Shown here piece by piece: positions 48,754 through 58,211 of a DNA stretch of 64,000 nt. The stretch is from Stappia stellulata DSM 5886 (GTDB lineage: Bacteria > Pseudomonadota > Alphaproteobacteria > Rhizobiales > Stappiaceae): contig NZ_AUIM01000012.1 in the NCBI RefSeq assembly GCF_000423705.1, forward strand, positions 186,001 through 250,000, read 5' to 3'. The notes beneath the pieces are model-generated. The model was not told the origin of the DNA. It did no database searches and was given only the letters and a program-made list of their open reading frames with translations. Numbering within the stretch: the first letter of the stretch is position 1; each line of letters starts with the position of its first letter. The translations under genes and the position numbers were made by a program.

Positions 48754-50436
48754 ATGACGGCGACGGCGGAAACGGAAGCATCTGCGACGCAGGCGAGCGG
48801 CGGCGTCTTGCTGGTGCGCGCGCTTGAAGCGCTTGGCGCGGAACGCGTGTTCTGCGTGCCGGGCGAGAGCTATCTGCCGGTGCTCGACGCCCTGCATGAC
48901 GCCAGCATTCCCGTCACGGTGTGCCGTCAGGAAGGCGGGGCGGCGATGATGGCCGACGCCTGGGGCAAGATGACGGGTCGTCCGGGCATCTGCATGGTGA
49001 CCCGCGGTCCCGGCGCGACCAATGCGGCGGCCGGCGTGCATGTGGCGCAGCAGGATTCCACGCCGATGATCCTTTTCGTCGGCCAGATCGAGACCGGAAT
49101 GCGCGGGCGCGACGCCTTCCAGGAAGTCGATTACCGCCAGATGTTCGGCGGCATCGCCAAATGGGTGGCGGAGATCGAGGACCCGGCGCGCATTCCCGAA
49201 ATGCTGTCCAGGGCCTATCACACCGCCACCTCCGGACGTCCCGGTCCGGTGGTGCTGGCGCTGCCGGAGGACATGCTGGCGAAATCCGCCGCGCCGCAAG
49301 ACCTCGCGCCCTTCACGCCGATCGAGACCCATCCGGGTCTGACCCAGATGGCCGATCTGCAAAAGCGGCTGTGGGCGGCAAAGCGTCCGCTCGCCATCCT
49401 GGGCGGCAGCCGATGGAGCGCGGCGGCACGTGCTTCGTTTCAGCGCTTTGCCGAACGCTTCGAGATGCCCGTTGCCTGCTCCTTCCGCCGGCAGATGCTG
49501 TTCGACAACCTGCACCCCAATTATGCCGGAGATGTCGGCATCGGCGTCAATCCGGCCCTTGCCAAGCGCGTGCGCGAGGCGGACCTGCTAATGATCGTTG
49601 GCGGGCGCCTGTCGGAAATGCCGAGCCAGTCCTACGGGCTGCTGGAGATCCCGCAGCCGGCCCAGGATCTGGTGCATGTCCATGCCGGCGCGGAGGAACT
49701 GGGCCGGGTCTACCGCCCGGCACTTGCCGTCAACGCTTCGCCCAACGGCTTTTGCGCAGCGCTGGAAGGGCTGCAACCGCCCAACGAAACGCCCTGGGCA
49801 GGGCTCGCCACATCCGCCCATGACGACTATCTCGCCTGGTCTTCGGCGCGTCCGAAGGTTCCCGGCGCGCTGCAGATGGCGGAGGTGATGGACTACCTGG
49901 AGGAAAACCTCCCCTCAGATGCCATTCTCACCAACGGTGCGGGCAATTACGCCACCTGGGTGCACCGCTTCCATCGCTTCCGCGAGATGAACACGCAGCT
50001 TGCGCCGACGAGCGGCTCGATGGGCTACGGCCTGCCGGCCTCGGTCGCGGCCAAGCTGAAGTATCCCGAGCGCACCGTCGTGTGTTTTGCCGGCGACGGC
50101 TGCCTGCAGATGACGATGCAGGAGTTCGGCACGGCGGCCCAGGAGGGGGCGGCCATCGTCGTTGTCGCCGTCGACAACGGCATGTACGGCACGATCCGCA
50201 TGCATCAGGAGCGCGATTTCCCGGGTCGCGTCTCGGCGACCACGCTGGTCAATCCGGATTTCGCGGCCTTTGCCCGCGCCTATGGCGCGCATGCCGAAAC
50301 GGTGGAGACGGCGGATGAGTTCGGCCCGGCGTTTAAGCGCGCGACAGCCTCCGGCAAGCCGGCGCTTTTGCATCTGAAGCTCGACCCGGAAGCGATCACG
50401 CCGGTGAAGTCGCTGAGCGAGATCCGCGCCGGCTGA
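48754..50436 (+). CDS. Thiamine diphosphate-binding enzyme, acetolactate synthase-like
   Basis: This 560-residue protein has the three-domain layout of the IlvB/benzoylformate decarboxylase family. The PYR domain has the activating glutamate in VPGESYLPVL near residue 35, a central domain follows (about 190-320), and the PP domain carries the ThDP/Mg motif GDGCLQMTMQE...DNGMYG near residues 448-475. The reaction (decarboxylase, carboligase or sulfoacetaldehyde acetyltransferase-like) cannot be fixed from sequence. No small regulatory subunit is adjacent, so it is unlikely to be biosynthetic acetolactate synthase. It converges on the Pat-like gene across a shared hairpin. Confidence 0.85.
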   Translation: MTATAETEASATQASGGVLLVRALEALGAERVFCVPGESYLPVLDALHDASIPVTVCRQEGGAAMMADAWGKMTGRPGICMVTRGPGATNAAAGVHVAQQDSTPMILFVGQIETGMRGRDAFQEVDYRQMFGGIAKWVAEIEDPARIPEMLSRAYHTATSGRPGPVVLALPEDMLAKSAAPQDLAPFTPIETHPGLTQMADLQKRLWAAKRPLAILGGSRWSAAARASFQRFAERFEMPVACSFRRQMLFDNLHPNYAGDVGIGVNPALAKRVREADLLMIVGGRLSEMPSQSYGLLEIPQPAQDLVHVHAGAEELGRVYRPALAVNASPNGFCAALEGLQPPNETPWAGLATSAHDDYLAWSSARPKVPGALQMAEVMDYLEENLPSDAILTNGAGNYATWVHRFHRFREMNTQLAPTSGSMGYGLPASVAAKLKYPERTVVCFAGDGCLQMTMQEFGTAAQEGAAIVVVAVDNGMYGTIRMHQERDFPGRVSATTLVNPDFAAFARAYGAHAETVETADEFGPAFKRATASGKPALLHLKLDPEAITPVKSLSEIRAG

Positions 50437-50446
50437 GGCGGCGCCC

Positions 50447-50472
50447 GCCGGCACAGTCCATGGTGTGCCGGC
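50447..50472. terminator. Hairpin between the convergent ThDP-enzyme and Pat-like genes
   Basis: A perfect 9-bp stem GCCGGCACA/TGTGCCGGC with an 8-nt loop fills the 35-bp gap between the two converging genes. It has no T tract. It probably acts as a bidirectional terminator or mRNA end. Confidence 0.6.
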
Positions 50473-53189
50473 TATGACCTGCCGGCGCCGGCCGCAACCG
50501 GCAGGGTGACCTCGGCGATGGCGTCGTCGTCGGGCGCGGAGCGGACGGAAAAGCCGAGTGCCTGGCACATGGCCAGCATCGTGGTGTTTTCCTTCAGCAC
50601 CTCGCCCTTGATCGTCTCGATGCCGTCGGCGGCGGCATAATCGATGATCAGCTGCATCAGGGCCCAGCCGAGACCGATCCCCTTGAGGCTCGACTGCACG
50701 AGGATCGCGTATTCGCCGCTGCGGTGATCGGGGTCCGCGTGCAGCCGCACCACGCCGAGGATCTCGCCGGTCTCGGGATCGGTCGCGGCGAAGGCCATGG
50801 CGCGCGAGTAATCGAGCTGAACGAGCCGCGCCATGAACGCGTGGTTGAACTCCTTGACCGGTGCGAAGAACCTGAGACGCAGGTCTTCCGGCGACACGGT
50901 CTGGAAAAAGGCGCGGTAGCGGTCCTCGTCCTCCGGACGCACCGGCGCGACGCGCACCGTGGCGCCGTCCTTCAGCTCCAGCGTCCGCTCCCATTCCTTG
51001 GGGTAGGGCGCGATGGCAAGCCGCGAGGTGCCGCGCCGACCGGCCCGCATTGCCGGTTCGGCAACCGCGATCCTTGCGTCGAGTGCGCAAACCCCGAAGC
51101 GGTCCGCCACCAGCGGATTGATGTCGAGTTCGAGGATTTCCGGCAGGTCGATCGCGATTTGCGCGAGCTTTACCAGCGTCAGCGCGATGGCGTCCATATC
51201 GGCGGCGGGAAGGTTGCGGAACCCGGAGAGCAGACGGTTGACCCGTGTCTGGCGGATCAGCGCATGCGCAAGATTGAGATCGAGCGGGGGAAGCGCGAGC
51301 GCGACGTCGCCGATGACCTCCACGCCCGTGCCGCCCCGGCCGAAGGCGACCACGGTGCCGAAGGTCGGATCGTCGGCAAGGCCGGCAAAGAGTTCGTGGC
51401 CCTGCGCCCGGGTGAGCATCGGTTGCAGCGCGAAGCCCGTGATTTCGGCTTGCGGATGGTCGCGGCGCACGCGGTCGCCAAGCGCCCGGGCGGCGTCTTC
51501 GACCGCCTCGGGCGTGGCAAGGTCGAGGAGCACGCCGCCGAAATCCGATTTGAAGGGAAGGTCCGGCGACACGAGCTTGAGCGCCACCCGCGTTCCGCCG
51601 CGCAGGATCGTCTCCGCGATCTCGCCGGCCTCCACGGCATCGACCGCGAGGCGCGTCGGCACCTGGCGAATGTCGTAGGCGTCGAGAACCGTGGAGATCT
51701 CTTCCGGCGTAAGCCAGCTGCGGGACTGGTCGAGCGCGGCGCGCACCACGGTGCGGGCGGTGTCCACATCGGGCGAGAAATCCGACGGCAGGCTCGGCGG
51801 CGCGGCCATCAGCATGTCGCGCCCTTCCGCGTAACGCACCAGATGCATGAAGGCGCGCACCGCATCGAAGGCGCTGGCATGGGTGGGAACGCGGGCGGCA
51901 TCCAGCGCCTGGCGCGGAAGCGGCGCGCCGGCGGCAAGCGCGACCAGCAACGGCTTCTTGCGCCCGTATCCATGGCTGTGTCCGCGCGCTCCATGCGCAT
52001 GGGCCAAGGCCTCGGCAATGACGGAAACCGGCGAAAAGGCGGACGGAGCGACCACCGCGAGGACCGCATCGACGCTCTTGTCGTCAAGCAACGTCGAAAC
52101 CGCGCGCGCATAGGCCTCGGCGGGCGCCGTCTCATGCAGAGTGAGCGGATTGACATGCGCCACGCCCGGCCGCTGCAGGCCTTCCAGCGCCGCCCGGGTT
52201 TCGGGTTCGGGACATGCCAGCGTGCCGCCCTGGCGCTGCAGCTGGTCGGCCGCGATCATCGACAGGCTGCCGCCGGTCGCGACAATCGCCAGCCGGCGCC
52301 CGTTCACCGGCTTGACCCTTGTGACGGTTTCCGCCGCCTCGAACATTTCGTCGATATCGTCGATGCGCAGAACGCCGGCGCGTGCGAGCGCCGCATCGAA
52401 CACGGCATCGGGCGCCGCGATCCGTCCGGCATGGGTTCGCCCTTCGCCGCGGACCTCGCGACTTGCGCCCGAGCGCAGCACGATCACCGGTTTGGAACGG
52501 GCCGCGGCGCGTGCGGCGGAGAGGAACTTGCGCGGATTTGCGATGGTTTCCAGATGCACGAGGATCGCGCGGGTCTTGTAGTCGAGCGCGAACCAGTCGA
52601 GCAGGTCGGAGACGTCGATATCCGTGCGCTGACCGAGCGACACCGCGCCGGAGAACCCGATGCGGTTGGAGGCCGCCCAGGACAGCGTGGCATTCACGAT
52701 GGTGCCGGAGCGCGCGATGAAGGCAAGGTCGCCGCCCTGCGCGTCGGTGGCGCCGAGATGAGCAGCGACATTCGCGCCGGGGGCGGCGATGCCGAGGCTG
52801 CCCGGACCGAGCAGACGCAAGGTGTTGGGCCGGGAGGCGGCAAGGGCCGCGCGCACCTGGTCGTCGCTCCAGCGGTCGTAGCCGCCGGCAAGTGCGACGG
52901 CAGCGCGTGTGCCTGCGGCACCGGCGGTGCGCAGGATCGCGGCCGCATCGTCGGCTTCCCCGACGTAGAGCAGCAGGTCTGGGGCGTGGTCGAGGTCCTC
53001 GATGCGGCGCTTGGTGCGAAAACCGTCGGGCGCGTCCTTGCCGCATCCCACCAGCGTCATCGGTCCCTTGAAGGCGCTGTCGGCCAGGCGGTTGAGCAGG
53101 AGGTCGAGCGCCTCGTCGCCAAACCGGTTCGGTCCGACGACCGCGAGCGAGCGGGGGCGAAACAGGCCTTCGAGATTGCGAATGGTCAC
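50472..53189 (-). CDS. Acyl-CoA synthetase (NDP-forming)/GNAT fusion, Pat-like protein acetyltransferase
   Basis: This 905-residue protein has a CoA-binding domain (about 1-130; RSLAVVGPNRFGDEALDLL), succinyl-CoA-ligase-like domains (about 140-460), an ATP-grasp domain (about 480-700; RGGTRVALKLVSPDLPFKSDFGGVLLDL) and a C-terminal GNAT domain (about 735-900; ILVQSSLKGIGLGWALMQLII). This is the architecture of Pat/YfiQ, which acetylates lysines of acetyl-CoA synthetase and other enzymes. The expected phospho-histidine region is not obvious, as in non-catalytic Pat paralogues. GTG start at 53189. It probably senses acyl-CoA status. Confidence 0.88.
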   Translation of the reverse strand: MTIRNLEGLFRPRSLAVVGPNRFGDEALDLLLNRLADSAFKGPMTLVGCGKDAPDGFRTKRRIEDLDHAPDLLLYVGEADDAAAILRTAGAAGTRAAVALAGGYDRWSDDQVRAALAASRPNTLRLLGPGSLGIAAPGANVAAHLGATDAQGGDLAFIARSGTIVNATLSWAASNRIGFSGAVSLGQRTDIDVSDLLDWFALDYKTRAILVHLETIANPRKFLSAARAAARSKPVIVLRSGASREVRGEGRTHAGRIAAPDAVFDAALARAGVLRIDDIDEMFEAAETVTRVKPVNGRRLAIVATGGSLSMIAADQLQRQGGTLACPEPETRAALEGLQRPGVAHVNPLTLHETAPAEAYARAVSTLLDDKSVDAVLAVVAPSAFSPVSVIAEALAHAHGARGHSHGYGRKKPLLVALAAGAPLPRQALDAARVPTHASAFDAVRAFMHLVRYAEGRDMLMAAPPSLPSDFSPDVDTARTVVRAALDQSRSWLTPEEISTVLDAYDIRQVPTRLAVDAVEAGEIAETILRGGTRVALKLVSPDLPFKSDFGGVLLDLATPEAVEDAARALGDRVRRDHPQAEITGFALQPMLTRAQGHELFAGLADDPTFGTVVAFGRGGTGVEVIGDVALALPPLDLNLAHALIRQTRVNRLLSGFRNLPAADMDAIALTLVKLAQIAIDLPEILELDINPLVADRFGVCALDARIAVAEPAMRAGRRGTSRLAIAPYPKEWERTLELKDGATVRVAPVRPEDEDRYRAFFQTVSPEDLRLRFFAPVKEFNHAFMARLVQLDYSRAMAFAATDPETGEILGVVRLHADPDHRSGEYAILVQSSLKGIGLGWALMQLIIDYAAADGIETIKGEVLKENTTMLAMCQALGFSVRSAPDDDAIAEVTLPVAAGAGRS

Positions 53190-53303
53190 GGGAACGGTCC
53201 TTCACCCGTCAATGCATGATGCAGTGACGTTGCGCTGACGATCTGCTGCCGGTTTCCCGGCAACGCCTCCCGACCGATAACTGGTTCAGTTCGGCAAAAC
53301 GTC

Positions 53304-53345
53304 CATGGCACCGCCGCATCGCGAAGTCGCGGCGGCGGTGCCATG
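53304..53345 (-). terminator. Large hairpin terminator after the universal stress gene
   Basis: A perfect 14-bp stem (CATGGCACCGCCGC at 53304-53317, complement at 53332-53345) continues after a 2-nt bulge as a 4-bp CGCG stem with an AAGT loop. On the minus strand it is followed by TTTT. It separates the universal stress gene from the Pat-like gene. Confidence 0.85.
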
Positions 53346-53394
53346 CAGGCCTGCAAAGGCTCCCCCCGCTACAGGCCCGATCTGGAGTTCGGGC

Positions 53395-54222
53395 TCAGTG
53401 CGCCATCATTACCGGAACGGTCATCGACGCGAGAATGTCGCGCGTCGCGCCGCCGAACAGGAACTCGCGCATGCGGGAGTGCCCGTAGCCGCCCATCGCC
53501 ACCATGTCGATGTTGTTGTCCGACACGTAGTTCAGGATCGCATCCGCAACCCCGGACGTGGGCCGCGGCACCACATCGATGGTGACATTGAGACCGTGGC
53601 GGGCGAGATAGGTGGCGATGTCCGCGCCGGGCTCCCCGGACGTGCGGCGTCCGGTCTCGACGATCATCACCGTGACCTTTTCCGCCATCTGCAGCAACGG
53701 CAGGGCGGCGTGCACCGCGCGCGACGCCGTCGGGCTGCCGTCCCAGGCGACCATCACGTTCTTCAGCGGCAGCGTGCTGCCGATATAGGGCACCACGAGC
53801 ACCGGAACGCCTGCCTCGAACAGGACGGATTCGATCAGCATCTCGCGCATCGGCTCCGGATCGTCCGCGTTTTCCTGCCCGATCATGACGAGATCGGTCA
53901 GCCGGCAATGCGCCAGGATCGATTCCGTCGATCCGCCGGTGATGATTTCCGCCGTGCGGATCTCGCCGGTGACGCCGGCCTTGCGGGCGAGTTCGTTAAA
54001 GGCGTCGCCGGCTTCCTTCGCCGCCTTGAGCGCCTGGTTGCGGGCGATTTCCACATAGTCGGGCGGCATCGGTGCGGCGATGAACCCCGGCACGACCGGT
54101 TCGAAAGCAACCGTCAATCCCGTCACATGCGCGCCCGTGCGCGCGGCGAGATCCAGGGCGACCTGCGCGGTCTTCTGCTTGCCGTTGAGATCGACAAGCG
54201 TTGTGATGTCTTTGATTGCCAT
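53395..54222 (-). CDS. Universal stress protein (UspA family, tandem)
   Basis: In this 275-residue cytoplasmic protein the C-terminal half (about 150-275) has the ATP-binding UspA signature (MGGYGHSRMREFLFGGATRDIL), while the N-terminal half is a diverged UspA fold lacking that loop. Tandem Usp proteins with one functional nucleotide site are common. The ATG at 54222 has GGAGGG upstream. A FixK/FNR-type box lies about 95 bp upstream, so induction under low oxygen is likely. A 14-bp hairpin terminates the gene. Confidence 0.9.
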   Translation of the reverse strand: MAIKDITTLVDLNGKQKTAQVALDLAARTGAHVTGLTVAFEPVVPGFIAAPMPPDYVEIARNQALKAAKEAGDAFNELARKAGVTGEIRTAEIITGGSTESILAHCRLTDLVMIGQENADDPEPMREMLIESVLFEAGVPVLVVPYIGSTLPLKNVMVAWDGSPTASRAVHAALPLLQMAEKVTVMIVETGRRTSGEPGADIATYLARHGLNVTIDVVPRPTSGVADAILNYVSDNNIDMVAMGGYGHSRMREFLFGGATRDILASMTVPVMMAH

Positions 54223-54541
54223 GTGGAATTCCCTCCGTTCCGTGGCCAGGTCAGCACGTTAGCCAGTAGCCGCCGCATTCGCAACAGACCCTAGGCTTGC
54301 GGATGCAGCCTATCCTTGACCGGGATCAATTGCCGATGATTTACGAATGAATATCCATCGATTTTCATTTTAAGACGCAAGCGCGCGATTACGCAAATTT
54401 CAGGGATGTGGATCAAGTGTAAATTGCCTGCCATTTTAGTAAGAATAAATAAAATCCAGAAGGACTGCCAGGCGTAAACCATTGCGACGGCGGCTCTCGA
54501 TTGTAAGTCGTCGAATATCGAAAGTTATAATGGAGGCAAGT
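54223..54541. other. 319-bp divergent regulatory region between the Usp and fasciclin genes
   Basis: No gene is visible. The region contains one strong and one weak FNR/FixK-like site (54316-54329 and 54403-54416), a small inverted repeat TAGGCT/AGCCTA (54292-54312) and an A+T-rich leader from 54340 to 54470, suitable for divergent promoters. Confidence 0.55.
54316..54329 (-). promoter_or_regulatory. FixK/FNR box upstream of the universal stress gene
   Basis: On the minus strand the site reads TTGAT-CCCG-GTCAA, an exact match to the FixK/FnrN consensus TTGAT-N4-GTCAA. It is centred about 100 bp before the Usp start codon. A weaker relative (GGGAT-GTGG-ATCAA, 54403-54416) faces the fasciclin gene. 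Confidence 0.68.
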
Positions 54542-55030
54542 ATGCGTAAACTGACAATCGGAATCGCGACAGCGGCACTCTTTGCACTTGGCGGCGTGGC
54601 AAACGCGGCGAATATCGTCGAAACGGCAAAGAACGCCGGCTCGTTCAACACGCTTCTCGCCGCGGCCGAAGCGGCGGGCCTTGCCGAGGCGTTGAGCGCT
54701 CCGGGTCCGCTCACGGTCTTCGCACCGACCGACGAGGCCTTCGCGGCGCTGCCCGACGGCACGGTCGAGAATTTGCTGAAGCCGGAGAACAAGGACCAGT
54801 TGGTCGCCATTCTCACCTACCATGTCGTCGGTCAGAAGATCATGGCGGACGACATTCCTGACGACACCACGGAAGTCGAGACGCTCAAGTCGGACGGCGA
54901 TACCACCGTCACGGTGGTAAAGACCTCCACCGGCGTGACCGTCGATGGCGCCAATGTCGTTACCGCCGACGTGGCGGCCGACAACGGCGTGATCCATGTG
55001 ATCGACAAGGTGATCATGCCGTCGGATTGA
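54542..55030 (+). CDS. Secreted fasciclin-domain protein
   Basis: This 162-residue protein has an N-terminal signal peptide (about 1-22, [22 protein letters not shown]) followed by one FAS1 domain. The H1 box is [15 protein letters not shown], and the H2-like region is [20 protein letters not shown] at the C-terminus. Single-FAS1 secreted proteins act in adhesion or matrix contact, and some are secreted redox-associated factors. GGAGG precedes the ATG at 54542. A terminator follows. Expression may share low-oxygen control with the divergent universal stress gene. Confidence 0.9.
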   Translation: MRKLTIGIATAALFALGGVANAANIVETAKNAGSFNTLLAAAEAAGLAEALSAPGPLTVFAPTDEAFAALPDGTVENLLKPENKDQLVAILTYHVVGQKIMADDIPDDTTEVETLKSDGDTTVTVVKTSTGVTVDGANVVTADVAADNGVIHVIDKVIMPSD

Positions 55031-55074
55031 GTGTGATGCAGGTCGCCGCGCGGCAACCGGCGCGCGACGAAAAG

Positions 55075-55098
55075 AGGGGTCGGGCCGTCCCGGCCCCT
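55075..55098 (+). terminator. Terminator after the fasciclin gene
   Basis: AGGGGTCGGG and CCCGGCCCCT form a 10-bp stem (one G-U) with a CCGT loop, followed by TTAT. It lies 45 bp after the fasciclin stop and can also serve the converging acyl-CoA dehydrogenase gene. Confidence 0.75.
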
Positions 55099-55130
55099 TT
55101 ATCGTTCGCGTGTCGCATGGGGCGGCCGGA

Positions 55131-56285
55131 TCAGACGGCCTTCATGGCCTCGCGCGCGATGATCAGCCGCTGGATCTCCGAGGTTCCCTCGTAGATCGTC
55201 GTGATCCGCGCGTCGCGGGCGAAACGTTCCAGCGGATAGTCCTGGATGTAGCCGGCCCCGCCATGAAGCTGCAGCGCCGAGTAGGTCGCGCGCTGGGCGG
55301 CTTCGGAGGAGAAGAGCTTCGCCATCGAGGCCTCCCGTGCAAACGGCTTGCCGGCATCCTTGAGCGCTGCCGCCTGCAGGATCAGGAGGCGCGCGGCTTC
55401 CAGCTCGGTTTCGCGATCCGCGATCATCCATTGCACGCCCTGCATGTCGGCGATGGCGCGGCCGAACTGGCGGCGCTCCGCGACATAGGCCCTTGCGCGC
55501 TCCATCGCGGCACGCGCGATGCCAAGCGCAAGGGAGGCGATGCCGATGCGCCCGCCGGCCAACTCGCCGACGGCGATGCGAAAGCCGTCGTTCTCCTTGC
55601 CCATCACGGCACTTGCCGGGACGCGGCAATCCTGGAAGACGACCTCATTTGTGGCCGAGCCGGTCTGCCCCATCTTCTTTTCCGCCTTGCCGATGACGAG
55701 ACCGGGCGTGCCGGCCTCCACCAGAAAGCAGGTGATGCCCTTGCCCTTGGGGGCTTCCGGGTCGGTGACGGCCCACACGACGAAGACGCCGGCGTATTCG
55801 GCCGAGGTGATGTAGAGCTTGGTGCCGTTCAGGACATAGTGATCGCCGTCGAGGACGGCGCGGGTCTTCATCGCCGAAGGGTCCGAGCCTGCGCCGGCTT
55901 CCGTCAGGCAGAAGGCGCCGGCGGAATAGGTGCCGTCGGTCAGCTTCGGCAAATAGGCTTCGCGCTGCTCGCTTGAGCCGACCGCCTGGATCACTTCCGC
56001 CACCATGTTGGAGACCGAGACGGTGACGCCGGTCGCGGCGCAGGCGCGCCCGATTTCCTCCACCGCCAGCGCGAAGGCCACGGTTCCCGCTTCCGTTCCG
56101 CCATGATCCGCCGCAACGTTCAGGCCCATGTAGCCGTTTTCCGCGAGCATCTTCAGGTTGGCCAGAAACGCTTCGCGCCCCTCGCCCCGGTCGAGCGCTT
56201 CGGCCAGCGGTGCGATTTTGTCCTCGGCCAGTTTCCGTGCGGTGTCCTGGATGAGATACTCTTCTTCGCTCAATGAAAACTGCAT
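55131..56285 (-). CDS. Acyl-CoA dehydrogenase
   Basis: This 384-residue FAD enzyme has the family's normal length. The substrate-contacting segment AFCLTEAGAGSD lies near residue 123, the flavin region near residue 155 (YVLNGTKLYITSAEYA) and the C-terminal catalytic glutamate in IYEGTSEIQRL near residue 366. It oxidises short- or branched-chain acyl-CoA to the 2-enoyl form, passing electrons to ETF. The ATG at 56285 has GGAAAGGA upstream; a much longer open frame extending to 57209 is antisense to dctB and not used. Chain-length specificity is not determined. Confidence 0.9.
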   Translation of the reverse strand: MQFSLSEEEYLIQDTARKLAEDKIAPLAEALDRGEGREAFLANLKMLAENGYMGLNVAADHGGTEAGTVAFALAVEEIGRACAATGVTVSVSNMVAEVIQAVGSSEQREAYLPKLTDGTYSAGAFCLTEAGAGSDPSAMKTRAVLDGDHYVLNGTKLYITSAEYAGVFVVWAVTDPEAPKGKGITCFLVEAGTPGLVIGKAEKKMGQTGSATNEVVFQDCRVPASAVMGKENDGFRIAVGELAGGRIGIASLALGIARAAMERARAYVAERRQFGRAIADMQGVQWMIADRETELEAARLLILQAAALKDAGKPFAREASMAKLFSSEAAQRATYSALQLHGGAGYIQDYPLERFARDARITTIYEGTSEIQRLIIAREAMKAV

Positions 56286-56339
56286 CGGCGTCCTTTCCGG
56301 TCTTCGACGGCCCTGGGGCGCGGTGCCGCGGGAAGCACC

Positions 56340-58211
56340 ATGACGAGAGCAAAGACATATGATCTGGCGCCGCGCAAGTCCACGCCGGACCGCGATGCGC
56401 CGCAGGGTTTTCTGCGGTTTGCCCTGTTGCTTCTTCCCGTAGTGGGCGTGCTTGCGGCCGCGGTTTTCGCCGCCGACTGGGTCGAGCGTCGGTCCGAGGC
56501 CAGCAGCGATGCGCGCGCCCGCGAGCGGCTGACGCTCTACCGCGAAACCCTGCTGCGGGAGCTGGAGAAGTTCCGCTATCTTCCCTATCTCGTTGCCCGC
56601 GATCCCCGCGCGACGGCGGTTCTGGAGGATCCGGCGCAGACGGAGGCGGCCAATCTCTTTCTCAAGGATCTGACGGCGGCGACCGGCGCGGAAGCGCTTT
56701 ACGTCATGAACGCGAAAGGGCGCACGGTTGCTGCCAGCAACTTCGACAAGGCCAGCTCCTTCATGGGTCGCAACTATGCCTTTCGTCCCTACTTCCAGAC
56801 CGCGATTTCCGGGGGCGAGGGACAATTTTTCGCCGTTGGCGCCACAACCGGAAAGCCGGGGTTCTTCTTTGCCCGCGCCACGCCGGAGGATGCGTCCGGC
56901 CGCGGCGTCGTCGTCGTCAAGGTGGATATGGACGGGCTGGAGCGCAGCTGGCGCGACGGCGGCGAGACGGTGATCGTCTCCGACGTCCATGGCGTCGTTT
57001 TCCTCGGGACGCAGGATGCCTGGCGCTATGCCTCCATTGCGCCGCTCACCGACATGGTGGTGGCCGCGATCCGCGAAAACCGGCAATACGGCGGGGTTCG
57101 CCTGTCGAGCCTGCAGGAGGGCGCTGCCGACGCGCAGGAGATCGCGATTGCCGGAACGCCGTATCGGCAGGCACGGCTGAAGGTCGGCCTGCTGGACTGG
57201 ACCGTTCACTATTTCACGCCGCGAACCGAGATCGAGGCCGTCAGGGGGATCGTCTGGGCCGGCGCGCTGACGCTCATCCTTTTGTATGTCGTTGCGATGC
57301 TTGTGGTGCGCGGTCGTCGTCTCGGACGGCTCACCGCCGGCCTGAAGCGCGACGCGGCCGGGCTGCGCGACCTCAACCGCCGTCTTGTCGAGGAGGTGGA
57401 GGAACGTCGCCGGGTCGAAACGGAATTGCGCGAGGCGCAGTCAGGCCTTGCCCGCGCCAGCCGCCTTGCCGCGGTCGGCGAAATGTCGGCAGCGGTTGCC
57501 CACGAACTCAACCAGCCGCTGGCGGCGCTCGGCATGTTCGTCTCCGGCGCAAGGCTCTACCAGGCACGCGGCGAGACGGGAGCGGTTTCGGAAAATCTCG
57601 ACGAGATCGATGCGCTCAGGCTGCGCATGGCGAGCCTCACCCAGGAATTGAAACGCCTCGCCCGTCCCGGAGAATCGCGCATCGAGACGGTCGACCTGCG
57701 CGAGTGCCTCAAGACCAGCGCCAAGCTGGTGCGCCCGCGCATCGAGGAAACCGGGGTGGCGCTGCGCCTCGGCTTGCCGGAGGAGGCCCTGCTTGCCTCC
57801 ACCGCGCCGCTTCGGGTCGAGCAGGTTCTGGTCAATCTCCTGCGCAATGCCATCGACGCCTGTCTCGCCACGCCCGATCCGCGTGTCGAGGCGCGGGCCT
57901 GGCGGCAGGACGATCAGGTCCTGATCGAGATCGCCGACAATGGCGCAGGCATTCCGGAAGATCTGCGTGAGCGGATCTTCGAGCCGTTCTTTTCCACCAA
58001 ACCCGCCGCCAGCGGGCTGGGCCTCGGGCTTGCGATTTCGGCGCGGATCGTCGATGACCTTGGTGGAACGCTGGCCATTCACGACAGCGACAGCGGTGGC
58101 GCGGCCTTCGTGTTGTCGCTGCCGCAGGCGCGGCACGCGGCGCGCCAGCCGGGAGACGAAAAACGCGAAAAGGCCGTCCTGCCTGCCGAGCGAGAGATCG
58201 AGGCGACGTGA
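56340..58211 (+). CDS. dctB: C4-dicarboxylate sensor histidine kinase DctB
   Basis: This 623-residue kinase has two membrane helices (about 20-42 and 300-322) flanking a periplasmic double-PDC sensor domain. That domain contains [17 protein letters not shown], the motif that binds C4-dicarboxylates in DctB. A coiled-coil linker leads to the H box [19 protein letters not shown] near residue 387 and an HATPase with GLGLGLAIS. It phosphorylates DctD when succinate, fumarate or malate is present. The stop overlaps the dctD GTG (GTGA). The neighbouring TRAP operon is the expected target. Confidence 0.92.
   Translation: MTRAKTYDLAPRKSTPDRDAPQGFLRFALLLLPVVGVLAAAVFAADWVERRSEASSDARARERLTLYRETLLRELEKFRYLPYLVARDPRATAVLEDPAQTEAANLFLKDLTAATGAEALYVMNAKGRTVAASNFDKASSFMGRNYAFRPYFQTAISGGEGQFFAVGATTGKPGFFFARATPEDASGRGVVVVKVDMDGLERSWRDGGETVIVSDVHGVVFLGTQDAWRYASIAPLTDMVVAAIRENRQYGGVRLSSLQEGAADAQEIAIAGTPYRQARLKVGLLDWTVHYFTPRTEIEAVRGIVWAGALTLILLYVVAMLVVRGRRLGRLTAGLKRDAAGLRDLNRRLVEEVEERRRVETELREAQSGLARASRLAAVGEMSAAVAHELNQPLAALGMFVSGARLYQARGETGAVSENLDEIDALRLRMASLTQELKRLARPGESRIETVDLRECLKTSAKLVRPRIEETGVALRLGLPEEALLASTAPLRVEQVLVNLLRNAIDACLATPDPRVEARAWRQDDQVLIEIADNGAGIPEDLRERIFEPFFSTKPAASGLGLGLAISARIVDDLGGTLAIHDSDSGGAAFVLSLPQARHAARQPGDEKREKAVLPAEREIEAT

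Noticed and set aside
50724-53219. 831-codon frame opposite the Pat-like gene
   Set aside because: Antisense shadow; the minus-strand frame has four recognisable domains in the right order.
55131-57209. Long version (692 codons) of the acyl-CoA dehydrogenase
   Set aside because: The N-terminal 308 residues are antisense to dctB and have no family similarity. The ATG at 56285 has a proper ribosome binding site and gives the family's normal length.
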